A stretch of 64,000 nucleotides of DNA, taken from NCBI GenBank assembly GCA_019751945.1, contig JAIEMT010000017.1, forward strand, positions 1-64,000. Reading direction: 5' to 3'. Below are positions 1-8,623 of this stretch, in pieces. A program made the translations under genes and the position numbers. Below the pieces are notes generated by a model that saw only the letters and a program-made list of their open reading frames with translations, made no database searches and was not told the origin of the DNA. Origin of the DNA: a bacterium (GTDB taxonomy: Bacteria; Bdellovibrionota; UBA1018). The stretch's first letter is position 1; each line of letters begins with the position of its first letter.

Positions 1-138
1 TCCGGAAACCAAAACGAAAGAAAGAAAATCCAGATTCAGAGAAAATCAAACACTAAAATTTGGATTTTTCATCAGCCTGTTAGGCGGAATCCAAAAACTC
101 CTGTAGATTTACTACTCCACCTAAATAAAGGACCTCCT

Positions 139-690
139 ATGAAAAAAACTTTGAGACTTAGCGCCGGTTTGTTCAGTTTCAGTCTTTTCATTTCGAATGC
201 TTTTGCTTTTGGATTGCCACAAACCGTTGCGAGTGTGGACTTAGCTCGATTTGCTGGAACTTGGTACGAAGTCGCTCGAAATCCCATTGTTTTTGAACCC
301 ACCTGTGCTTGTGCTCGGCAAGTACTCACTCCGCGAGCGGACGGTAAGGTCGACGTTTACAATTCCTGCAATGAAGGATCCCCAAGTGGAAACCTGCGAG
401 AAATTCGCGGAACCGCGGAGGCGACAGATTCTTCTGGTGCAAAACTTTCAGTCGATTTCGGATTTTTCTGGAGCGGAGATTATTGGATCGTCGGATTGGC
501 GCCAGACTATAGTTACGCTGTGGTCACGGATCGAATTGGTTACAGCCTCTACATTTTATCGAGAACTCCGGAAATGGACCCAGCTCTCTATGATCAGGCA
601 CTAAAAGACGCGGCTGCCCAAGTGAGTATTTCTCGATTAGTTGTACAGCCTAAACAGGTCTGTTCATACCCCACGGCGATGTGGCGGTAG
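139..690 (+). CDS. Secreted lipocalin (Blc/ApoD-like)
   Basis: 183-residue protein with a clear signal peptide (residues 1-23, ending AFA). The lipocalin signature GTWYEVAR lies at residues 40-47 and the later TDRIGYSLYILSR segment fits the second and third conserved lipocalin regions. Bacterial Blc-type lipocalins bind fatty acids or lysophospholipids in the envelope. There is no lipobox cysteine at the cleavage site, so this is a periplasmic form and not a lipoprotein; three pairs or singles of Cys suggest disulfides. SD-like AAGGACCTCCT precedes the ATG. It converges on, and overlaps by 27 bp, the DUF1295 gene. Lipocalins of this type recur near LitR/CarH regulators, which fits this neighbourhood; no copy of the operator was seen upstream of this gene. 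Confidence 0.85.
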   Translation: MKKTLRLSAGLFSFSLFISNAFAFGLPQTVASVDLARFAGTWYEVARNPIVFEPTCACARQVLTPRADGKVDVYNSCNEGSPSGNLREIRGTAEATDSSGAKLSVDFGFFWSGDYWIVGLAPDYSYAVVTDRIGYSLYILSRTPEMDPALYDQALKDAAAQVSISRLVVQPKQVCSYPTAMWR

Positions 691-1464
691 GGGAAAGAAA
701 ATCGACGTCGTTTTCTCGTACTCTGAGAATCCGGGTCTTTTCTTCATTAGATTTTCGAGCATGGAAACTCCTGAAACCTGGAGAATGAGATAAGTCACAC
801 CTAGCGGTGAAATGATCGTTGCCCATCCGTACGGAAGCTCTAGAGCTACGAGCCAAATCCCCCACCACTGTACGACTTCGCCGAAGTAGTTGGGGTGCCG
901 AGACCAGCTCCACACTCCCTGGGTCATGAGCTTACCTTTGTTTTTGGAATTGGCCTTGAACCTTCGGAGTTGCTCGTCAGCAATAGCTTCGAAGACAAAT
1001 CCAAAGAACCAAATAGCAATCCCTACCCAGGCAAGCCAACCCCACGGCATGTTCGGAGCGGCGATCGCAAGTAGCACGGGAGTTAAAAAAACGTAGAGGA
1101 TGAGGGGTTGTAGAATAAAAACCTGAAGGTAGGAGCGCCAAACTTGCGTCTTCCCCCAGGCTCTGCGCCAATTATTGTACCGAACATCCTCGGCTCGACT
1201 TGAAAGGTTGCGCAGGCCCACATGGAAAAAAAGGCGAACTGCCCAAATGGATACCGCTACCAAGAGGAGAATAGCCCTTTCGCTGAGTGTCCCCAAACCT
1301 CCCGGAAGACCAAAATGAGCAGCCGCCAAGGCTGACAGAGAGAATGCTGGCCCCCAAAGCACATCGGCCAGGTCATTCTTTTTCAATATCAGAGCGGGAA
1401 TCGCCACGATCTGAAACAGCACAATCGCGGCGAGCAATCCTAAACTCCAGACGGATAAATGCAT
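664..1464 (-). CDS. DUF1295 family membrane protein (steroid 5-alpha-reductase-like)
   Basis: 266 residues with about six hydrophobic segments. The signature SRHPNYFGE at residues 188-196 and the upstream EDVRYNNWR (about 92-100) are typical of the DUF1295/isoprenylcysteine methyltransferase-steroid reductase superfamily, whose members act on lipids in the inner membrane. The substrate cannot be told from sequence. It is the last gene of a three-gene unit that starts with the LitR-like regulator (10-bp gap to the preceding gene). DUF1295 proteins are recurrent members of light- and singlet-oxygen-responsive membrane-lipid clusters, so a membrane-lipid modification role is the best inference. 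Confidence 0.82.
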   Translation of the reverse strand: MHLSVWSLGLLAAIVLFQIVAIPALILKKNDLADVLWGPAFSLSALAAAHFGLPGGLGTLSERAILLLVAVSIWAVRLFFHVGLRNLSSRAEDVRYNNWRRAWGKTQVWRSYLQVFILQPLILYVFLTPVLLAIAAPNMPWGWLAWVGIAIWFFGFVFEAIADEQLRRFKANSKNKGKLMTQGVWSWSRHPNYFGEVVQWWGIWLVALELPYGWATIISPLGVTYLILQVSGVSMLENLMKKRPGFSEYEKTTSIFFPLPPHRRGV

Positions 1465-1473
1465 GGGTTCACC

Positions 1474-2193
1474 TCATTTATAGGCGTAGTCGATCACCAC
1501 TTGTTGGATCTGTCCTTGATCGTTGGTGATATTGGAGAGTCCGGAATACTTCACCAGGCGTCGATCTGCTTTGCTGTACTGAAGTTCAAGCGAAGAAGTC
1601 AGAAGCCTTAAGATAATGTTGTCGATCGTGATCTTAATATAAATATTCTTCTCGTCCTCACCGTTCATTTTCAAGGTGAAGCTATAGTAATCTAGCTTTC
1701 CAGGCATGAGGTACTTGATGGGGATTTCCTTCTTCTTTCTGAGCTCGTCGAGGTGGTCGATGAGATAGTAGTGCAAACCCTGGCATCCAACTATGAGCGC
1801 CTCGGGATCAAACTCGTCTCGGGCGAAAGATTTCTCTTCCCGTTCCGCCCCTTTGTTCTGACGCCAAACAATCAGCTGATTGCCGTCGATTCGAATTCCG
1901 TGGGAAGATTGATCGCGCAGGTCTTTGTAAGAATATTCGGGGGTAGTAATCATTTTTCGAAAGTCAGACGTGAGCTCGCCGATAACTTTCCCGTCAGAAT
2001 TGGCATAAGTAGTCCGAGCCGTCTGAACTCTATTGTTGGCGAACTCCACCTGGTGGCGCTCCTGATAAGATCCTTTGCCGGAGTCGTCTTTCGCAATTCC
2101 TAAATAGGATTCTCGAAGTACTTTTGCCTGAGCGGGTTGGGCAGGGAGGAGAAAGGAGAGCGACAATAGAACGGCTAAAGTTATTCCAAACAT
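1474..2193 (-). CDS. Secreted protein of unknown function
   Basis: 239 residues with a signal peptide (1-23, AQA cleavage) followed by a soluble, beta-rich-looking sequence without membrane segments. I do not recognise a characterised family. It resembles periplasmic proteins of unknown function found beside DUF1295 and LitR-type regulators. The ATG sits inside the end of the regulator gene (13-bp overlap) behind a strong AGAGGAGG Shine-Dalgarno, so it is translationally coupled to it. Co-transcription with the regulator and the DUF1295 gene suggests a role in the same membrane or light-stress response. Confidence 0.75.
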   Translation of the reverse strand: MFGITLAVLLSLSFLLPAQPAQAKVLRESYLGIAKDDSGKGSYQERHQVEFANNRVQTARTTYANSDGKVIGELTSDFRKMITTPEYSYKDLRDQSSHGIRIDGNQLIVWRQNKGAEREEKSFARDEFDPEALIVGCQGLHYYLIDHLDELRKKKEIPIKYLMPGKLDYYSFTLKMNGEDEKNIYIKITIDNIILRLLTSSLELQYSKADRRLVKYSGLSNITNDQGQIQQVVIDYAYK

Positions 2194-3104
2194 TTTCTAA
2201 CCTCCTCTTCGAAATCTTGGAAGGAATCAAAGATCTGAAAGGACCTCTTGAGGTGAACAGGATCTTTCACAGCATTTCTGCCTCCTAACCAAAGCGTGAT
2301 CTTGGGATCCAGGTGATGATCTAGAAAGTGGAGATACTGGAGATAGTCTTCCCGGGCGCCCATTTTTTTTGACGCTGTTGAGGTCAACACCAAGTGCGTT
2401 GCGTGAAACCGCAAACTAACCTCGCTCAGTTCGCGCTTCGGGATGTGCGATCCCAGGAAAAGAGTTTCTGCGCCCATCTCTCGCGCAATAAACGCGCCGA
2501 TAGTCAGGCCTAGGTCGTGGTGATCCCCTTCGGGAGTTCCAAAAACAATTCTAGGTTTTTTAAATCTGGGGAGTCGCACGACTTTTCCTGCGCTTCCGGT
2601 AAAGAGACTTTCTTTAATGGTGGCAGAGAGGATTCGCTCTTGAGCAATTGAAAGACGGCCCGAGTCCGCTTGACGGGCCATTTCAGTCACCAGTGGTGTC
2701 AGAAGACGATGGATCCACTGAATCGGCTGTAGCCTGTCTTTCTCTCGAAGAATAGCTGAGCGCGCTTCATGCCACTTGTACTGGCTGGCCGCAGAGACAA
2801 TCTCTTGAACCAAAGGAGGATCAGAAGTCCCGGGCTCTCGAACTTCTTGACGCTCAATCAAAGCCTGAAGCTGGGCCAGCGATAGGGTGGCCACTTGACC
2901 GACTCGAGCGCCTCGCGATGTCAGAAGTACCAGCGCACGGGCGCGCAATACATCGACTTCTAAGTAGCGACGACGTCCTGTCTTCGTGCGTCTAGGATGA
3001 AAGGCTGAATATCGATTCTCCCAGCTTCTCAGTAGAAACTCGGAAGCCCCGGTCAATTCAATCACCTGCCGAATGGAATAGCCATTTTCTGAGCTATTTC
3101 TCAT
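2181..3104 (-). CDS. litR: LitR/CarH-type MerR regulator with B12-binding domain
   Basis: 307 residues. An N-terminal MerR winged helix (about 8-75, containing SWENRYSAFHPRRT) is followed by the helical cap of B12-binding regulators (about 95-175) and a Rossmann-like cobalamin domain (about 183-300) with the DxHxxG cobalt-ligand motif (D194, H196, G199). Family members bind adenosylcobalamin and repress in the dark; light breaks the Co-C bond and releases DNA. The cap motif W-x9-E-H, which packs over the adenosyl group, reads here A146-x9-E156-R157, so both the Trp and the His are replaced. The conserved base ligand with an altered cap suggests changed photochemistry or a different B12 form. 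It is divergent from the DUF2177 gene and first gene of a three-gene operon. Confidence 0.85.
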   Translation of the reverse strand: MRNSSENGYSIRQVIELTGASEFLLRSWENRYSAFHPRRTKTGRRRYLEVDVLRARALVLLTSRGARVGQVATLSLAQLQALIERQEVREPGTSDPPLVQEIVSAASQYKWHEARSAILREKDRLQPIQWIHRLLTPLVTEMARQADSGRLSIAQERILSATIKESLFTGSAGKVVRLPRFKKPRIVFGTPEGDHHDLGLTIGAFIAREMGAETLFLGSHIPKRELSEVSLRFHATHLVLTSTASKKMGAREDYLQYLHFLDHHLDPKITLWLGGRNAVKDPVHLKRSFQIFDSFQDFEEEVRKCLE

Positions 3105-3116
3105 GTAATTTAGGAT

Positions 3117-3155
3117 AATCTATTTGTATAGATTTTTCTATACAAAAAATAGACT
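3117..3155. promoter_or_regulatory. Divergent promoter with perfect LitR-type operator
   Basis: A perfect inverted repeat TTTGTATAG-(6 nt)-CTATACAAA occupies 3123-3146, midway between the divergent litR and DUF2177 genes. Each arm contains TTGTAT, which serves as a -35 box in both directions: on the minus strand TTGTAT (3140-3145), 17-bp spacer, TAGATT (3117-3122); on the plus strand TTGTAT (3125-3130) with a weaker -10 such as TAGACT (3150-3155). A repressor bound here would cover both -35 boxes, so autoregulation and control of the DUF2177-DUF393 pair are expected. Confidence 0.75.
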
Positions 3156-3174
3156 TCAAACTATACTGTTAGAT

Positions 3175-3579
3175 ATGACAACCCAGCTTAAACAGTTTCT
3201 GTTGGCCGCGCTTTCATTCATAGTTTTGGATTTTTTATGGCTGGGTTTCGTGGTCAAAAAATTCAATCTGCGCCAGCTCAGCGAAATTGGGCGGATTGAA
3301 AACGGCGATTTCAAAATTCTCTATACTCCTGCCCTGATAGTTTACGTTCTGATGGGTCTAGCGGTAACGATGTTTGTCCTTCCTCGTCTTGAAGCGGGTA
3401 ATTCAGTTCTTAAAGACTTCTGGGTAGGTGCTGCTTTAGGCCTGATGGTCTATGGCGTGTACGATATGACCAACTTGGCCATCCTAAAAAACTACCCTGT
3501 TCAATTCGCTTTGGCAGATATGGCGTGGGGAACCTTCGTTTTTGGCGCGGTGACTGTTGTTGTAAAAAAATTGGTTTAA
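3175..3579 (+). CDS. DUF2177 family membrane protein
   Basis: 134 residues from the ATG at 3175. An in-frame TTG further upstream would place the start inside the operator, so it is rejected. Four hydrophobic segments with the DFLWLGFV start and the MVYGVYDMTNLA/ W-G-T-F motifs identify the DUF2177 family, small inner-membrane proteins of unknown activity that are common in LitR/CarH and ChrR-type light-stress clusters. It is the first gene of the rightward unit and is followed 14 bp later by the DUF393 gene. Expression is probably controlled from the operator at 3123-3146. Confidence 0.8.
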   Translation: MTTQLKQFLLAALSFIVLDFLWLGFVVKKFNLRQLSEIGRIENGDFKILYTPALIVYVLMGLAVTMFVLPRLEAGNSVLKDFWVGAALGLMVYGVYDMTNLAILKNYPVQFALADMAWGTFVFGAVTVVVKKLV

Positions 3580-3593
3580 ATGAGGAGTCCTCA

Positions 3594-3932
3594 ATGAAAG
3601 TTTTCTACGACGGACTGTGCCCTCTTTGTTCTCGAGAAATCAATCACTACCGTGGCGCTCAAGGGTCCGACCAGATTTGCTTTGTTGACATCACATCTCA
3701 CGAGTTTAGGCCTGAGGAAGAAGGACTTGATTCCGCGGCAGTTCATCGCGTCATACATGTCAAGCGCGATGACGGCACGACCGTTACCGGCGTGGATGCA
3801 TTCCGCGAAATTTGGAATACGCTACCGGCTTACAAATGGCTTGGCAAAGTCGTGGGTTTGTCGCCCATCCGATTCCTGATGGGGTTGGGGTACTCTCTGT
3901 TCGTTAAAGTCAGGCCACTGTTTCGCACTTGA
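3594..3932 (+). CDS. DUF393 (DCC family) thiol-disulfide oxidoreductase-like protein
   Basis: 112 residues; start at the ATG behind GAGGAG. The N-terminal DGLCPLC motif (residues 6-12) is the CxxC signature of the DUF393 or DCC family, a thioredoxin-fold group usually predicted to be thiol-disulfide oxidoreductases. No signal peptide is visible, so a cytoplasmic location is likely. It directly follows the DUF2177 gene and is probably co-transcribed. DCC proteins are often found with photolyases, DUF1295 and LitR-type regulators, consistent with a redox or light-stress role here. Confidence 0.82.
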   Translation: MKVFYDGLCPLCSREINHYRGAQGSDQICFVDITSHEFRPEEEGLDSAAVHRVIHVKRDDGTTVTGVDAFREIWNTLPAYKWLGKVVGLSPIRFLMGLGYSLFVKVRPLFRT

Positions 3933-3958
3933 CCGAGCCCTGCATCATTACTTATTCT
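3929..3958 (+). promoter_or_regulatory. Candidate sigma-70 promoter of the secreted protease gene
   Basis: TTGACC (3929-3934), an 18-bp spacer and TATTCT (3953-3958). A short A/T inverted repeat TATTATT-A-AATAATA (3958-3972) overlaps the expected start site and could be an operator. The SD AAGGGGA precedes the ATG at 3987. Confidence 0.5.
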
Positions 3959-3986
3959 ATTATTAAATAATAAATAAGGGGACACG

Positions 3987-4904
3987 ATGCTTCAATTCAC
4001 TCGTATGCAAGTCGGATTGGCTTTGAGCGTTGTACTGAGTCTTGCCGCGGTTCAGCCGGCAAACGCGACTTTCGTTCCAGAGGACGAGATTCGATCCGAT
4101 CTCATTGTTTCGGGCACCCCGAATCTCAACGAGCAAGAGTTCGAAGCACTTCTTCTGAAAATTGAAACCGCCTACAGTCCGGTTGCGAAAGCTCTGGGTG
4201 GAAAGCTTTCCATCTCAGGCGATTGGTCGAGCAAACGACTCAATGCGGGCGCGACTCAATTTTGGGGAAGATGGAAAGTCAAAATTACGGGTGAATTAGC
4301 ACGACGGCCAGAACTCACCCCGGACGGATTTTCACTGATCGTATGTCATGAGCTAGGGCACCATCTGGCGGGCTTCCCCCTCAATCCACCAGAGTTCCTA
4401 ATCGGACTCTGGGCTGCGACCGAAGGACAGGCCGATTATTTTGCAACTCAGGTTTGCGCCCGAAAAATTTGGGCAGGAGATGTGGCTCTGAATGCCACGT
4501 TCCGCAACTCCGCTTCCGAGTTTGTCCAACGGACCTGCAACTCCGCATGGAAAACCCCGGACGATCAAAACCTCTGCTATCGAATTGCAACAGCAGCAGA
4601 GTCGACCACTCTGACCATGGCCAACATCAAAAAAGTCCCCGCTCCGAATTACGAGAAACCCGACCTCACTCAAGTTCCAAAAACTTCGCTCCGGCACCCT
4701 TCGGTTCAATGTCGAATGGACACTTCACTTCAGGGCGCTCTCTGCAGTGCTTCGTGGGATGAAAGCCTCATCCCTGGCAAAGAAACCAAAGCGGGTTACG
4801 ACAGCCTAGACGCCGAACACGAAGCAGCAAAAACTTCGTGTATGAGTGCATCGGGGTACACAGTAGGCCTTCGCCCAACCTGCTGGTTCAAGGCACGTCT
4901 TTAA
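3987..4904 (+). CDS. Secreted zinc metalloprotease-like protein (HExxH)
   Basis: 305 residues with a signal peptide (1-27, ANA cleavage). HELGHH at residues 121-126 supplies the HExxH zinc motif, and EGQAD at 146-150 fits the third zinc ligand Glu of gluzincins (ExxxD pattern as in M48-like peptidases), spaced about 20 residues downstream. At least eight cysteines follow, suggesting disulfides in the periplasm or outside the cell. I cannot assign a named family; a secreted or periplasmic peptidase is the best reading. It has its own promoter. Palindromic element A begins 13 bp after its stop and may end its transcript. Confidence 0.75.
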   Translation: MLQFTRMQVGLALSVVLSLAAVQPANATFVPEDEIRSDLIVSGTPNLNEQEFEALLLKIETAYSPVAKALGGKLSISGDWSSKRLNAGATQFWGRWKVKITGELARRPELTPDGFSLIVCHELGHHLAGFPLNPPEFLIGLWAATEGQADYFATQVCARKIWAGDVALNATFRNSASEFVQRTCNSAWKTPDDQNLCYRIATAAESTTLTMANIKKVPAPNYEKPDLTQVPKTSLRHPSVQCRMDTSLQGALCSASWDESLIPGKETKAGYDSLDAEHEAAKTSCMSASGYTVGLRPTCWFKARL

Positions 4905-4917
4905 ACGAGCATCGTGG

Positions 4918-5055
4918 TCTCAGCACTTTTTTCCCTGGAGCTTGGCTTCTGAAAACGTGAGCCAAGTGAGCATCCTTGCTCCAGGCCTCCCTTCGTGGTC
5001 GGCCTTTTATGTCTCAGTTTTCAGAAGCCAAGCTCCAGGGAAAAAAGTGCTGAGA
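4918..5055 (-). repeat. Palindromic element A
   Basis: Perfect inverted arms at 4918-4956 and 5017-5055 enclose a 60-nt core. Read on the minus strand, the core starts GACATAAAAGG, contains a small GGCC...GGCC hairpin, and ends with GGAGCAAGGATGCTCAC, where GAGCA and TGCTC pair around AGGA. After a one-base bulge the stem continues inward with TGAG/CTCA. The left arm (TGGTCTCAGCAC from 4915, then CTTTTTTCCC) is homologous to the tRNA-Lys 3' end plus trailer present in element B. Orientation of the core is opposite to B. Confidence 0.85.
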
Positions 5056-5084
5056 ACGGATGTTTTCGTAGTAAGCCGTGGACT

Positions 5085-5888
5085 TTAGCAGCACTTTCTA
5101 AATTTATGGCGGAGCTTTTTGTGGAGAGGGAATGGATTAATGAAAGTAATTTCCTTTGTGTCGAGAATTCTTTCTAGGCGCGACAAAGGCTTTTTGCATG
5201 GGTTGATTAGAATGTATTCGCAATCTTTTCTTGAGCGCTGTTTGTGGGCGTCTCCAATGATGCAGCATATTTCTGCATCGTAATGTTCTAGGCTAATCCC
5301 CCAAAGCACAATTCTTCTCGCTTGTTCTAGTGCTTGAATTGCGACTCCATGAGTCTGTAGTATGAATGAGCTCGAGCTCAACGAGTGGGGGATATAAGGT
5401 TCTACCGAGGTTTCCGTAGGTAGGTAGATAAATGAATTATTGATGTTACCATGAAGGTAAACAAAGTTGGCCTGAGTTGAATACCGAGTGCTAAGAAGAG
5501 TGTCCCAGTTGGTTGTTACGATCAGGTTTTTGTTACCTTTATATTTTTGAAAGTAATCTTTTTTAATATCCAAATAGATGGAATTCGTTCGCTGATAGTT
5601 TGAGAACGATGAAATTATGTTTTTTCTTATTTTTCTCATTTCCCTTCTTAGGGAGCGATAAAATTGAATTGAATGGGAATTAGGTTTTCTATTTTGGGAA
5701 AGGAACCGAAGGAGGAATACTTTGTAAGAGATTTCGTCGATCGCATGTTGCCCAATTTTTATTCCCGATGGAAGGGTGGCCTGTTCCAGGGCGAGCCACC
5801 CATTTTTTACAATGCCCGTGCCGATGATAAATACTGTTTCATAAGGATGCTGGGAAAGATCCCGAATTATCTCGTCATAATTTGTCAT
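5085..5888 (-). CDS. SIR2-like domain protein, probable defence NADase
   Basis: 267 residues that fit a stand-alone SIR2-like (SIR2_2 type) domain: FIIGTG at 20-25 for the nucleotide-binding loop, TTNWD at 125-129, YLHGNI at 144-149 with H146 as the likely catalytic histidine, and LWGISLEHYD at 195-204 for the closing motif. In bacterial immunity such domains cleave NAD+ to abort phage infection (Thoeris ThsA, DSR, SIR2-HerA families). No second effector or sensor domain and no obvious partner gene is present. It is strongly A/T-rich compared with the flanking genes and lies between palindromic elements A and B, next to tRNA-Lys, which points to horizontal acquisition. Function as an NADase is inferred from motifs. 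Confidence 0.8.
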   Translation of the reverse strand: MTNYDEIIRDLSQHPYETVFIIGTGIVKNGWLALEQATLPSGIKIGQHAIDEISYKVFLLRFLSQNRKPNSHSIQFYRSLRREMRKIRKNIISSFSNYQRTNSIYLDIKKDYFQKYKGNKNLIVTTNWDTLLSTRYSTQANFVYLHGNINNSFIYLPTETSVEPYIPHSLSSSSFILQTHGVAIQALEQARRIVLWGISLEHYDAEICCIIGDAHKQRSRKDCEYILINPCKKPLSRLERILDTKEITFINPFPLHKKLRHKFRKCC

Positions 5889-6035
5889 TTATAAAGTGTC
5901 TCAGGAATATTGGATGTTTCTAAGAGTCTAAAGTCTTATTCTAGTATTAATAAACAAAATAATGATCTGATAGATTCCGCCGATGGGTTCACTGCTGGCC
6001 GGCTTTCGGGCGTCGAATCCATCCTACATGCCAGA

Positions 6036-6182
6036 CTGGTCTCACCACTTTCCTCCCTAAATTGAGCTTCTGAAAACTGAGACATAAAAGGGCCCCGCAG
6101 GATGCGGGGACCAAGGAGCAAGGATGCTCACCCTGGCTCAGTTTTCAGAAGCTCAATTTAGGGAGGAAAGTGGTGAGACCAG
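6036..6182 (+). repeat. Palindromic element B at the tRNA-Lys 3' end
   Basis: Two perfectly complementary 46-nt arms (6036-6081 and 6137-6182) enclose a 55-nt core with two small hairpins: CCCCGC/GCGGGG and GAGCA/TGCTC around AGGA. The right arm includes the last 12 nt of the minus-strand tRNA-Lys gene (6171-6182), so the left arm carries an inverted copy of the tRNA tail. Left of the arm (6013-6023) TCGAATCCATC repeats more of the tRNA T-arm after a 12-13-nt interruption. The inner arm sequence GCTTCTGAAAAC is shared with element A. Confidence 0.9.
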
Positions 6183-6246
6183 ATGGATTCGAACCATCGA
6201 CCCTCTCATTAAAAGTGAGATGCTCTACCGACTGAGCTATGGTCTC
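6171..6246 (-). tRNA. tRNA-Lys (anticodon TTT)
   Basis: A 76-nt cloverleaf on the minus strand with acceptor arms GAGACCA...TGGTCTC, D-arm TAGCTCAGTCGGTAGAGC, anticodon loop CTTTTAA giving anticodon TTT, variable loop, T-arm GGTTCGAATCC and an encoded CCA. It lies 75 bp downstream of purA. A weak promoter TTGCGG-17 nt-TATCCC is possible between them. Its 3' 12 nt form part of the right arm of palindromic element B, so the mature 3' end must be processed next to, or from within, a very stable hairpin. Confidence 0.95.
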
Positions 6247-6320
6247 GTCAATTTTTGGATTCTCAGGGATACCAGAGAGTTGTGGTCGCCGCAACAGCTG
6301 ATCACCGTGTTTTTAGGACG

Positions 6321-8620
<2,300 letters not shown>

Positions 8621-8623
8621 CAA

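Larger units (their letters stand above)
4918..6182. mobile_element. Palindrome-bounded islet at tRNA-Lys carrying a SIR2-like gene
   Basis: The 1.27-kb segment lies between elements A and B, whose cores face opposite ways and whose arms are homologous to each other, including the tRNA-Lys 3' tail. The only gene inside is much richer in A/T than its neighbours, a sign of transfer. There is no transposase, integrase or reverse transcriptase, so any movement would need trans-acting functions. Alternative: two independent palindrome insertions on either side of an older acquired gene. The boundaries are those of the outer arms. Confidence 0.55.

Noticed and set aside
664-690. Overlap of lipocalin and DUF1295 genes as a sign of a wrong stop
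   Set aside because: Both proteins are complete and family-typical; a 27-bp tail-to-tail overlap is common in compact genomes.
3124-3174. Longer N-terminus for the DUF2177 protein from a TTG at 3124
   Set aside because: This start lies inside the operator and -35 box; the ATG at 3175 gives the family's normal N-terminus.
4918-6182. Elements A and B as ordinary rho-independent terminators
   Set aside because: Arms are 38-46 bp, far longer than terminator stems, the loop holds a conserved two-hairpin core, and no U-tract follows the stem. Transcript ending may still be a side effect.
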